Source: JAFGNW01 sp964618515
GTDB lineage: Bacteria > Zixibacteria > MSB-5A5 > GN15 > FEB-12
Reading direction: 5' to 3'
DNA length: 64,000 nucleotides
Assembly (NCBI GenBank): GCA_964618515.1
Contig: CAZUAS010000002.1
Location: 1-64,000, forward strand
In this document: one piece after another, positions 44,039-50,838 of the stretch
Numbering within the stretch: position 1 is the first letter of the stretch
Layout of the letters: every line of letters begins with the position of its first letter
Notes under the pieces: generated by a model
The model's input: only the letters and a program-made list of their open reading frames with translations
Databases searched by the model: none
Told to the model about the DNA's origin: nothing
Position numbers and translations under genes: made by a program

Positions 44039-45259
44039 TCATCCGCTTAACCTGGCTGAAAGGCGGTCAAGACGCCTTTTTAACTGGTTCTGCAGGTAAA
44101 TACTATGAGGACCAAGGGTTATTGCCGACCGGGTATAATATAAAGCTTTTTGAAGATTTTTTTCGCGATGTTCATAATATTTGGCCAGTTCCAGATTAGC
44201 CAGGAAAGCTTCCCGCCCGTCGGCTTCATCTAAATCCTGCCAGATTTCAACAGCCGATGACCACTGACCGGCTCTTTTCATAGCCAGCGAATGAAAAAAA
44301 TGCATTTCACCCGTTAAAGCTTCGTTTCCGTCCCTTTTTAGAAGGCCATAAAGGTTAATAACTTTATCCACCTGCTTCCGCTTTCCATATATGCGGGAAA
44401 GCGAATAAATATCTTCGACCCGGTCAAGGTCCGTACCTTCGGTAAGAAAAATATTATTTATTTGAGTAACCAGAAAATAAAGGGACAAAATATCAAGGCG
44501 GTTATGTTTCAAAACCTCTTTCATATTATCCAGGTTTTCCCCGGCCAGCCAGTCGAAATAAACGGAAGGTATCAGATAGCCGGGGATATCATCCTCGCGA
44601 TAAAAACCAAAAAGCTCGCGTTCAATATTACCCAGACTGCAATCACCCAGCCGTCGCTTGAAAAGACGGCGGGTGGTGTGCAAAAGGTCGATATGACCGG
44701 CGGTCTTTATTTCCCGGGCTACCCGGTTGATAATCATCCGGTCACGAACTATGGACAGGTCGAAAGCGGCTCCATTGTAGCTCACTATGGTTTTGTCGGG
44801 ACCAAGTTCCGTCAGGACTTGCTCAAGTAAGGCGGTTTCATCGGTATAATCAGGAAGTAAATACTGGCGAACCTCAAAACCCTCAGCTACCCGCGAACCA
44901 CAGCCGACCAGGAAAGCGACCGTCCCGGTTCCCCCCAAGCCGGTGGTTTCAATATCGAAAAAGAGCATCGAAGAAAGGGTTGTTTCACCGTCAATTTCAC
45001 GGTTGGAAAAAGCGGACCCGGTCACAACTGCTTCCGGCACCTCGTCCTCAAGGTAAACTTCACCCAAAGAAGAACCAGCCGGGAAAAGCGTTTTGACAAC
45101 ACAGCAGGTTCCCTCTTGGCGGGTAACGAGGTGGCCGCCAAGTTCTGAAGCCAGGCGTCGATAGCGCGAGGGCAGGCGGTCTGTTGGTACTCCAGGGGCG
45201 GCTGATACAATGAATTTTTTCAGGTTGTCTAAACGTTCGTTAAAATTATCACCGGACAT
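44039..45259 (-). CDS. RNase H-like 3'-5' exonuclease (YprB type) with TPR tail
   Basis: 406 residues. The DEDD exonuclease signature is complete: MLFFDIETTGLGGTG (D-x-E), IVSYNGAAFDLSIVRDR and LKHNRLDILSLYFL. This is the RNase_H_2 / YprB family, proposed to act on nucleic acids. The C-terminal 120 residues are helical and TPR-like (KVINLYGLLKRDGNEALTGEMHFFHSLAMKRAGQWSSAVEIW). It has no signal peptide, so it is cytoplasmic. Its start overlaps the end of the upstream HEAT-repeat gene by 11 bases. Confidence 0.82.
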   Translation of the reverse strand: MSGDNFNERLDNLKKFIVSAAPGVPTDRLPSRYRRLASELGGHLVTRQEGTCCVVKTLFPAGSSLGEVYLEDEVPEAVVTGSAFSNREIDGETTLSSMLFFDIETTGLGGTGTVAFLVGCGSRVAEGFEVRQYLLPDYTDETALLEQVLTELGPDKTIVSYNGAAFDLSIVRDRMIINRVAREIKTAGHIDLLHTTRRLFKRRLGDCSLGNIERELFGFYREDDIPGYLIPSVYFDWLAGENLDNMKEVLKHNRLDILSLYFLVTQINNIFLTEGTDLDRVEDIYSLSRIYGKRKQVDKVINLYGLLKRDGNEALTGEMHFFHSLAMKRAGQWSSAVEIWQDLDEADGREAFLANLELAKYYEHREKNLQKALYYTRSAITLGPHSIYLQNQLKRRLDRLSARLSG

Positions 45260-46187
45260 GGGATGCGGCTTTCAGAGCTGAGGCCATTTTAAGGCGCACC
45301 AGGCGGTCTTGTTCCTGCTCGTAAAAGAATCTCCTGAAACAGCAGTTATCTTCCGGGTCGGCAAGAATAATCGCCACGGCGGCATGAGCCCGGCGGCCGG
45401 GATCGGTCGCAGATGTCTGGTCGAGCAGAATTTCCAGGGCTTCATCGGTGGCGTATCGTCCCAGTACCCGACAAGCCAGGTTCCCCAGGAGAACCTTCGG
45501 GGAGTTAATCGAATCCTGAAGAGCCCTTATTACTTCTACCGTATCCATTTTTAAAAGAGCTTCCATAGCGGTCATTCGTACCCCGTAAAATTCATCTCCC
45601 AAAAGACTGGTCAGTTTCCTGATATTGCCAGCCACCATCAGATTACCACAGGCCACCGCCGCTGATTTTCTTACCTGGGCGATGGAATCGTTCAGGGCTT
45701 CCGTAACAGCGTCTGCCGCCCGGTGGTCGCCGATTTTCCCCAAGGCGCCAATCGCTTCATCGCGGACCTGCCAGCGTTCATGACGGCTGACCTCGATTAG
45801 CGGCTGCACCGAAGAAGTATCCTTAATATCCCCCAGAGCCCAGCAGACTCGTGACACCACTTCGCCATCGGGGCGATTCAACGCCGCCGTCAGGTATGGT
45901 ACCGCCGGAGAACCGATTCTCTGCAGAACATGAATTATAGCCCACCTCTCCCGGGCGGATTTAGTTATAAACTTATCAATTAGGTAAGGTACCGCCGGAG
46001 CTCCTAATGCCGCCAGGGAGTCCTTGGCCGGTTCCACCAAATCCTGGTAAAGAACCGACCCTGAAGAAGCAATAACAAACAGGGAATCGACTTTCTTTTT
46101 TATGTCCTCTTGCGCCGACAAAGTTTCGCTGACAGCCGCAATCATAATTAAAAGCGTTAGAGTTGTTTTTAAAATCACTTTCAGCAT
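45249..46187 (-). CDS. secreted HEAT-repeat protein
   Basis: 312 residues. A signal peptide (MLKVILKTTLTLLIMIAAVSETLSAQ) is followed by HEAT/PBS-lyase-type helical repeats of about 31 residues (PAVPYLTAALNRPDGEVVSRVCWALGDIKDTSSVQPLIEVSRHERWQVRDEAIGALGKIGD). Such repeats bind other proteins. It is coupled at both ends: the G-x-D-x-Y protein gene stops one base before its ATG, and the exonuclease gene overlaps its end. A periplasmic interaction with the repeat protein is an attractive guess but unproven. Confidence 0.82.
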   Translation of the reverse strand: MLKVILKTTLTLLIMIAAVSETLSAQEDIKKKVDSLFVIASSGSVLYQDLVEPAKDSLAALGAPAVPYLIDKFITKSARERWAIIHVLQRIGSPAVPYLTAALNRPDGEVVSRVCWALGDIKDTSSVQPLIEVSRHERWQVRDEAIGALGKIGDHRAADAVTEALNDSIAQVRKSAAVACGNLMVAGNIRKLTSLLGDEFYGVRMTAMEALLKMDTVEVIRALQDSINSPKVLLGNLACRVLGRYATDEALEILLDQTSATDPGRRAHAAVAIILADPEDNCCFRRFFYEQEQDRLVRLKMASALKAASHVR

Positions 46188-46188
46188 T

Positions 46189-48129
46189 TTATTCCTTTGT
46201 GCCTGTCAGGCTGTCCGCGGTTATGTACTCAATATCCATCCCGCCCCCCCATTGGGAGTTCGTCCGCCAGTAATAGTTATCCTGTCCGTTCCCCAGATAC
46301 TGGTCGGTACCGCCAAGGTCGATAAGGAGGCCGATGGAGCCGAAATCCCGGCGGGGATTGCCGTAACCCTGGGTATTCTGAAAATTATTCACCAGGTACC
46401 GGTCATTGCCTTCGTTGTCTATAAGAACGCCGGCGCCATTGGCCGAACCGGCTCCCTGAGAAAGGTCGTAAGCTATATAAGTATCGTTGCCGTGACGGTC
46501 CAATATAAGGCCGCAGGAATAATCATGACCGCAGCCCTGCATCAGTCCCTTCCCGAAATAAACGTCCGAACCACAATCATCAATAAGGACACCCAGCGCC
46601 ATGTGCGTGGCCGTCCCCTGACCGTACTGAAAACAACTGTACTGGTCGTTACCGCAGGAGTCATAAATTACCCCGAGCGACCACCAGTAACTGCAACCCT
46701 GGGCAAAAATATCCGCCTGGTAATTATCGTTGCCGGTCAGGTCGATAATCGCCCCGATTCCACCGGACATCCAGGGACGCAAACCATAACCGAACCCCTG
46801 TGAAAGAGACAGGTAATGTTCCTTATAACGGAGAATATCTTTATATTTACCCCCGGCATAATAAGTATCCGAACCGTCCATTTCGTATATCATACCCAAC
46901 CCCTGAATAAAACCGAATCCCTGAGCATAAAGGGCGGCGTTATAGACATCGCGGCCCCCCTCGTCAATCAAAAGCCCCATCCCGAAACTTCCCGCCCCCT
47001 GAACATGGGTATCACCGTCATAACGGTCATCCCCGGCGGCATCATAAAGGAGACCGAAACCAAAATACCCTGAGCCCAGAGCAAAAGACCGGGCATCATA
47101 ACGGTCATGGCCGTCAAAATCCAGAAGCAATCCGACCGAGAAACAGCCCGAGCCGAGGGTAAAATCCGACCGGGAACGGTAACAGTCATTACCGGCCAGG
47201 TCAATAATGATGACACTATGGGGATTAGCCGGGTCATAGGTTAAGTCATAGATATCATCGCCGCCGAAATCGAGGATAAATTTATAATCGCCGTTGTAAT
47301 AATCATTGCCGGGACCGCCGATTTTCCATCCCGGTTGCCGTCCCAGATAGGTTTCGGTGCGGGCGTCGGCGGGAAGGTACCCGGTGCCTTCGATAATTTT
47401 TTCCGCGGTCACCTGCCCCGAACGAAGCAGTGTCCGTAGGGCGTTGATTTCAAGCATCAACTCCTGAAGACAGTCAAGACCGGCGGCCACCAGCGGGTCC
47501 TTATCAATGGCTGTACCGAAAGTAATAAACTCATCGCTGTAAGCTTCTTCCAGCTTCTCCAGAGAATCGTTCTGCTGAACCGTGAAAAATTCCTCTTCCA
47601 CGGTCATCACGATGAGTTCCTTGAACTGCTTTTTCAGGAAATTCTTTTGCTCGGAGGTCAGCGGCGCCAGCATCATCTCAGCCGAGCGGGGAAAAACCAC
47701 GTCGATATATTTCATGGCCCGCGTTAAAAGCTGGTTGAGATTGAAATCGGTATAAAAAAGATTGTAACGACCCTGTATTTCCGAAATATCCGCCTGGTAA
47801 GGTTTCGCCCTTCCGAGCTGGTATTCACCCCTGAGGTCACCAAACAGAATCCGGGCTATTATTTCCGGCTGTTTTTTAACATGAGCTTTTTTCAGAGTTG
47901 CCGTATAACCAATCATGCCCAGGGGCGCCGCCATGAGGTCGGCAACCAGTTTCAGGCGAAACGAATCCGGCTCGGTATAGTCCGAACGATAAGCGATATC
48001 GGCCGGTTGCAGTCCCAGGTAGTCGGTCAAATGCTCCAGGCCGAACCACTCAGGCGTTACGGGAGAATTATCCTGGCCCAAAAGACCAAAAGGTACCAGG
48101 CAGAGTAATAATATCAGGAAAAACTTCAT
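46189..48129 (-). CDS. secreted protein with thirteen G-x-D-x-Y solenoid repeats
   Basis: About 646 residues. A signal peptide (MKFFLILLLCLVPFGLLGQ) and a 250-residue helical N-terminal domain precede at least thirteen repeats built on (D/E)-x-x-G-x-D-x-Y: GGDDIY, LAGNDCY, FDGHDRY, AAGDDRY, EGGRDVY, MDGSDTY, LTGNDNY, SCGNDQY and others. The period is about 26 residues, with a QGxGxxxxxGxLID-type second half. The acidic turn resembles RTX calcium-binding repeats but the period is much longer. A calcium-stabilised beta solenoid is inferred. I do not recognise a characterised family. The longest frame starts with GTG at 48135; the ATG at 48129 is preferred. Confidence 0.72.
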   Translation of the reverse strand: MKFFLILLLCLVPFGLLGQDNSPVTPEWFGLEHLTDYLGLQPADIAYRSDYTEPDSFRLKLVADLMAAPLGMIGYTATLKKAHVKKQPEIIARILFGDLRGEYQLGRAKPYQADISEIQGRYNLFYTDFNLNQLLTRAMKYIDVVFPRSAEMMLAPLTSEQKNFLKKQFKELIVMTVEEEFFTVQQNDSLEKLEEAYSDEFITFGTAIDKDPLVAAGLDCLQELMLEINALRTLLRSGQVTAEKIIEGTGYLPADARTETYLGRQPGWKIGGPGNDYYNGDYKFILDFGGDDIYDLTYDPANPHSVIIIDLAGNDCYRSRSDFTLGSGCFSVGLLLDFDGHDRYDARSFALGSGYFGFGLLYDAAGDDRYDGDTHVQGAGSFGMGLLIDEGGRDVYNAALYAQGFGFIQGLGMIYEMDGSDTYYAGGKYKDILRYKEHYLSLSQGFGYGLRPWMSGGIGAIIDLTGNDNYQADIFAQGCSYWWSLGVIYDSCGNDQYSCFQYGQGTATHMALGVLIDDCGSDVYFGKGLMQGCGHDYSCGLILDRHGNDTYIAYDLSQGAGSANGAGVLIDNEGNDRYLVNNFQNTQGYGNPRRDFGSIGLLIDLGGTDQYLGNGQDNYYWRTNSQWGGGMDIEYITADSLTGTKE

Positions 48130-48190
48130 ATCCACTTCAAAAGATAATTTAAAGATAAGAATCCGGTCAACAATAATGATTAATGATGGG

Positions 48191-48793
48191 TTATTTCTTT
48201 TTGGTCAGAACCCAGACAAATTCGCTGAAAAAAGATATTTTCAGCCACCTGAGGAAATAACTGAAAATATTGCCGGACTGCTCCACAGGGGAATATTCAT
48301 CATAAAAAAGAGCCTGGTTTTCTTCGATTAAAGGCGTGTAATCATGAATCCAGAAATCGGCAAAGACTTTTTTCAGATAGCTTTTAGTGCGGTAATTTTT
48401 ATCCGCCGGGGTTTTATCCCTGCGACCCGGGGTAAAAAACCCCCGGCCCGACAAATAACAGAAACCGTTGCTTTTAAGCAGGCGGTATATTTCATCTGCC
48501 AGCGCCGGTAAACAGTCATATTTTTGATAGTTATCGGCACAGAGAACAAGGTCGAAGGTTTCATCGTTAAAACAATTGTCAAAAGGTCGGGCAGTTTCAT
48601 AGCGGGCAAAAAAACGGTCCATAAATAAAGCCTTATCGCCGGAGCCGGTCAAATCCAGGCAGTCCAGAGTCACCAGGGGCACCGTTGTAAAATGCTCACA
48701 GACCGCCAAAAGTTTCCTTCGCCGGGCGTCCCTCACCGGATGCCCTCCAACCGGTATTGATTCGGGAACTTTTTTCTCCATATTAAAAGCCAT
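48191..48793 (-). CDS. methyltransferase-like protein
   Basis: 200 residues. DCLDLTGSGDKALFMDRFF could be a degenerate SAM-binding motif I. NDETFDLVLCADNYQKYDCLPALADEIYRLLKSNGFCYLSGRGFF follows the motif II/III pattern of class I SAM-dependent methyltransferases (D-x-V, then ALADEIYRLLK). The canonical E/DxGxGxG loop is poor, so activity is uncertain. A hydrophobic C-terminal stretch (YFLRWLKISFFSEFVWVL) may contact the membrane. A second ATG lies at 48781. It sits between the repeat-protein cluster and the pilin genes without evident link to either. Confidence 0.5.
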   Translation of the reverse strand: MAFNMEKKVPESIPVGGHPVRDARRRKLLAVCEHFTTVPLVTLDCLDLTGSGDKALFMDRFFARYETARPFDNCFNDETFDLVLCADNYQKYDCLPALADEIYRLLKSNGFCYLSGRGFFTPGRRDKTPADKNYRTKSYLKKVFADFWIHDYTPLIEENQALFYDEYSPVEQSGNIFSYFLRWLKISFFSEFVWVLTKKK

Positions 48794-48828
48794 ATTTTTT
48801 TATCGGATATTTATTTTGAAAACTGGAG

Positions 48829-49295
48829 AAAAAAAACGCTCCTTAAAAGGAGCGTTTTTAATAATTTCAACAACGTACCGATCAGGTGGTCACGTCATCG
48901 ATGGTGCAGGTCAGAACACCGGTCTGGTCAATGGTCCAGGTATCGACCGTAGCATCATCGTCAAGGTTGGCTGTCGCCGTAGCGGTGAAGGTGTTGGCGG
49001 CCGCCACGATAGCATAGGTGTACATGGCGCTGGTCATGACTTCGACACCGATTTGCGGGAAAGTACCGCCGGCTCCGGCAGCGATGGAGACACCACCGTC
49101 ACCATAAGTACCGTTGGCCTGACGATAGGTCCGCTGCATGGTATATATCTGCTTCAAAAGCTGTTTGCATTCGGACTGCTTGGACTTGGTCGTGGCCTGC
49201 ATGAAACGCGGAATAGCCAGAGCGGCCAGAATACCGATGATTACGACCACAATCATCAACTCGATAAGGGTGAAACCCTTCTGGCGATTGTGAAA
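48829..49295. repeat. duplicated pilin block, copy 1
   Basis: These 467 bases, covering the terminator and all but the first four codons of the pilin gene, are identical base for base by eye to 49547-50013 (offset 718). Beyond the block the two copies differ, although the upstream regions keep recognisable similarity. Confidence 0.92.
48836..48859 (-). terminator. terminator of pilin copy 1
   Basis: Arms ACGCTCC and GGAGCGT enclose TTAAAA. The A-run at 48829-48836 gives the U-run of the minus-strand transcript. The T-run on the right makes it potentially bidirectional. Confidence 0.85.
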
Positions 49296-49307
49296 CTTGC
49301 TAAACAT
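48882..49307 (-). CDS. type IV pilin, copy 1
   Basis: 141 residues. A class III prepilin leader MFSKFHNRQKG is followed by FTLIELMIVVVIIGILAALAIPRFMQ: cleavage after Gly, Glu at +5, and the canonical assembly helix. The globular part is small (LKQIYTMQRTYRQANGTYGDGG ... DTWTIDQTGVLTCTIDDV), like the minimal pilins of Myxococcus/Geobacter-type lineages. It differs from copy 2 only at residues 3 and 4 (Ser-Lys versus Asn-Ile). AGGAGG sits four bases before the ATG, and a sigma-54 promoter lies 66 bases upstream. It probably forms the type IV pilus shaft for motility, adhesion or electron transfer. Confidence 0.93.
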   Translation of the reverse strand: MFSKFHNRQKGFTLIELMIVVVIIGILAALAIPRFMQATTKSKQSECKQLLKQIYTMQRTYRQANGTYGDGGVSIAAGAGGTFPQIGVEVMTSAMYTYAIVAAANTFTATATANLDDDATVDTWTIDQTGVLTCTIDDVTT

Positions 49308-49373
49308 GTGTCCTCCTAAAGTTAATTCCTGTTAAGGTTCTATGTTCTGTTTTAATTTCACACTTTTACAAAG

Positions 49374-49387
49374 GCAAAGGACATGCC
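49374..49387 (-). promoter_or_regulatory. sigma-54 promoter of pilin copy 1
   Basis: The minus strand reads GGCATGTCCTTTGC, which is GG-N10-GC with GGCA at -24 and TTGC at -12, the sigma-54 consensus. The same 14 bases occur before pilin copy 2. The predicted transcript start is near 49362. Confidence 0.72.
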
Positions 49388-49521
49388 TTTGACGGAGCTT
49401 TTTTTGAACAGCTTTTTCCGAAAGTAACCGCCTAAAAAACAAAGCGTTATAAAAAAAGGTGAAAAATAAGGGATAAATCCAATAATTTTCAGCCTTTTTT
49501 TATGAGTAAGTTTAGGGCATA

Positions 49522-49546
49522 ATGCAATAAATCAGTGCATTTTGCA
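49522..49546 (-). promoter_or_regulatory. candidate activator site upstream of pilin copy 1
   Basis: TGCAA (49523-49527) and TTGCA (49542-49546) form an imperfect inverted repeat with centres 19 bases apart, about 160 bases upstream of the -12 element. A stronger repeat occupies the same relative place before copy 2. It is a candidate binding site for the NtrC-type regulator at 50839. Confidence 0.4.
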
Positions 49547-50013
49547 AAAAAAAACGCTCCTTAAAAGGAGCGTTTTTAATAATTTCAACAACGTACCGAT
49601 CAGGTGGTCACGTCATCGATGGTGCAGGTCAGAACACCGGTCTGGTCAATGGTCCAGGTATCGACCGTAGCATCATCGTCAAGGTTGGCTGTCGCCGTAG
49701 CGGTGAAGGTGTTGGCGGCCGCCACGATAGCATAGGTGTACATGGCGCTGGTCATGACTTCGACACCGATTTGCGGGAAAGTACCGCCGGCTCCGGCAGC
49801 GATGGAGACACCACCGTCACCATAAGTACCGTTGGCCTGACGATAGGTCCGCTGCATGGTATATATCTGCTTCAAAAGCTGTTTGCATTCGGACTGCTTG
49901 GACTTGGTCGTGGCCTGCATGAAACGCGGAATAGCCAGAGCGGCCAGAATACCGATGATTACGACCACAATCATCAACTCGATAAGGGTGAAACCCTTCT
50001 GGCGATTGTGAAA
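49547..50013. repeat. duplicated pilin block, copy 2
   Basis: Identical to 48829-49295, including the terminator and the 3' 137 codons of the pilin gene. Confidence 0.92.
49554..49577 (-). terminator. terminator of pilin copy 2
   Basis: The same ACGCTCC / GGAGCGT hairpin as in copy 1, with an A-run (49546-49554) encoding the U-run of the minus-strand transcript. Confidence 0.85.
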
Positions 50014-50025
50014 TATGTTAAACAT
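49600..50025 (-). CDS. type IV pilin, copy 2
   Basis: 141 residues, MFNIFHNRQKG then FTLIELMIVVVIIGILAALAIPRF. The mature protein is identical to copy 1, because the only differences fall in the leader that prepilin peptidase removes. AGGAGG precedes the ATG by four bases. It has its own sigma-54 promoter (50089-50102) and its own terminator, so it is an independent transcription unit producing the same mature subunit. Confidence 0.93.
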   Translation of the reverse strand: MFNIFHNRQKGFTLIELMIVVVIIGILAALAIPRFMQATTKSKQSECKQLLKQIYTMQRTYRQANGTYGDGGVSIAAGAGGTFPQIGVEVMTSAMYTYAIVAAANTFTATATANLDDDATVDTWTIDQTGVLTCTIDDVTT

Positions 50026-50088
50026 AAATCCTCCTTAAGTTAATTCATATAAGGGTTATTTTAGAAATTCGCCACGGCTGACTATATT

Positions 50089-50102
50089 GCAAAGGACATG
50101 CC
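50089..50102 (-). promoter_or_regulatory. sigma-54 promoter of pilin copy 2
   Basis: The minus strand reads GGCATGTCCTTTGC followed by A, so the -12 box is TTGCA, an excellent match to the sigma-54 consensus. It is 64 bases before the ATG at 50025, with a predicted start near 50077. Confidence 0.75.
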
Positions 50103-50237
50103 CCGCCCCTGTATTAAATCAATACCGCTTTTTAAACAGGGTGAAGTATATGACATCTATCGCATTATCTATTCCGTTCAAATCAGCGGCTTTCACACGC
50201 ACAGTTTTATATCGTTTTTTTCTTATAAGGAAACCGG

Positions 50238-50265
50238 GCAATTTGCATTAACAACCGCAAATTGC
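50238..50265 (-). promoter_or_regulatory. perfect inverted repeat upstream of pilin copy 2 (candidate activator site)
   Basis: GCAATTTGC (50238-50246) and its exact reverse complement GCAAATTGC (50257-50265) are separated by ten bases. The centre is about 161 bases upstream of the sigma-54 -12 box, a usual distance for enhancer sites of NtrC-family activators. Confidence 0.5.
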
Positions 50266-50266
50266 A

Positions 50267-50290
50267 ATAAAAAAGGCGCCCGCAGGCGCC
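50267..50290 (-). terminator. terminator of the third pilin gene
   Basis: GGCGCC-CGCA-GGCGCC (50275-50290) with an A-run to its left, giving a U-run in the minus-strand transcript. It lies 27 bases past the stop at 50318. Confidence 0.8.
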
Positions 50291-50317
50291 CTGTAAATTA
50301 AACGGTTTTTTTATCCG

Positions 50318-50746
50318 TCAATTAAGCACGTCATCAATGGTGTTAGTAAGAATACCCAGGTCATTTATTGTCCAGGTATCGATAGTAGCGTCATCGTCGA
50401 TATTAGCGGCTGCCGTTGCCACGAAGTTGTTGGCACCTCCGATTACCGTATAGGTATATTTGGCATCCGCCATTATCTCTATCCAGATCGAGCTTAAGGC
50501 ATTCGGGCTGGCCGCCGAGGCCGGTCCGGCCGGAATGTAATAACTGTTAACACTCGACTGCTGACGATAAGCATGCTCATTAACATAAATTTGCTTTAAG
50601 ATCAGCTTGGCCTCGGACTGTTTGGTTTTCGTGGTTGAACGCATAAAACGGGGAATAGCCAGTGCCGCCAGAATGCCAATGATGACAACCACTATCATAA
50701 GTTCTATCAGGGTAAAACCGCCATTTCTTGATTTTTTCATAAACAT
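50318..50746 (-). CDS. type IV pilin, divergent third paralogue
   Basis: About 142 residues. After the leader MFMKKSRNGG it has the same FTLIELMIVVVIIGILAALAIPRFMRSTTKTKQSEAKLILKQIY core as copies 1 and 2. The globular part differs (NEHAYRQQSSVNSYYIPAGPASAASPNALSSIWIEI), although the end DTWTINDLGILTNTIDDV is shared. GAGG lies six bases before the ATG at 50746, so this start is preferred over one at 50779 that would place the coding region too near the promoter. It may be a minor pilin or an alternative shaft subunit. Confidence 0.88.
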   Translation of the reverse strand: MFMKKSRNGGFTLIELMIVVVIIGILAALAIPRFMRSTTKTKQSEAKLILKQIYVNEHAYRQQSSVNSYYIPAGPASAASPNALSSIWIEIMADAKYTYTVIGGANNFVATAAANIDDDATIDTWTINDLGILTNTIDDVLN

Positions 50747-50795
50747 AATTTTCCTCGTTATTTGAGTCTGATATTTCAATCACCAGAATTAAGTG

Positions 50796-50809
50796 GCAAT
50801 TTACATTCC
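50796..50809 (-). promoter_or_regulatory. sigma-54-like promoter of the third pilin gene
   Basis: The minus strand reads GGAATGTAAATTGC: GG-N10-GC with TTGC at -12 but GGAA instead of GGCA at -24. It lies 50 bases upstream of the ATG at 50746 and 30 bases past the end of the regulator gene. Confidence 0.6.
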
Positions 50810-50838
50810 CGTTGCCTGTTCAAAATACCACCAACTTT

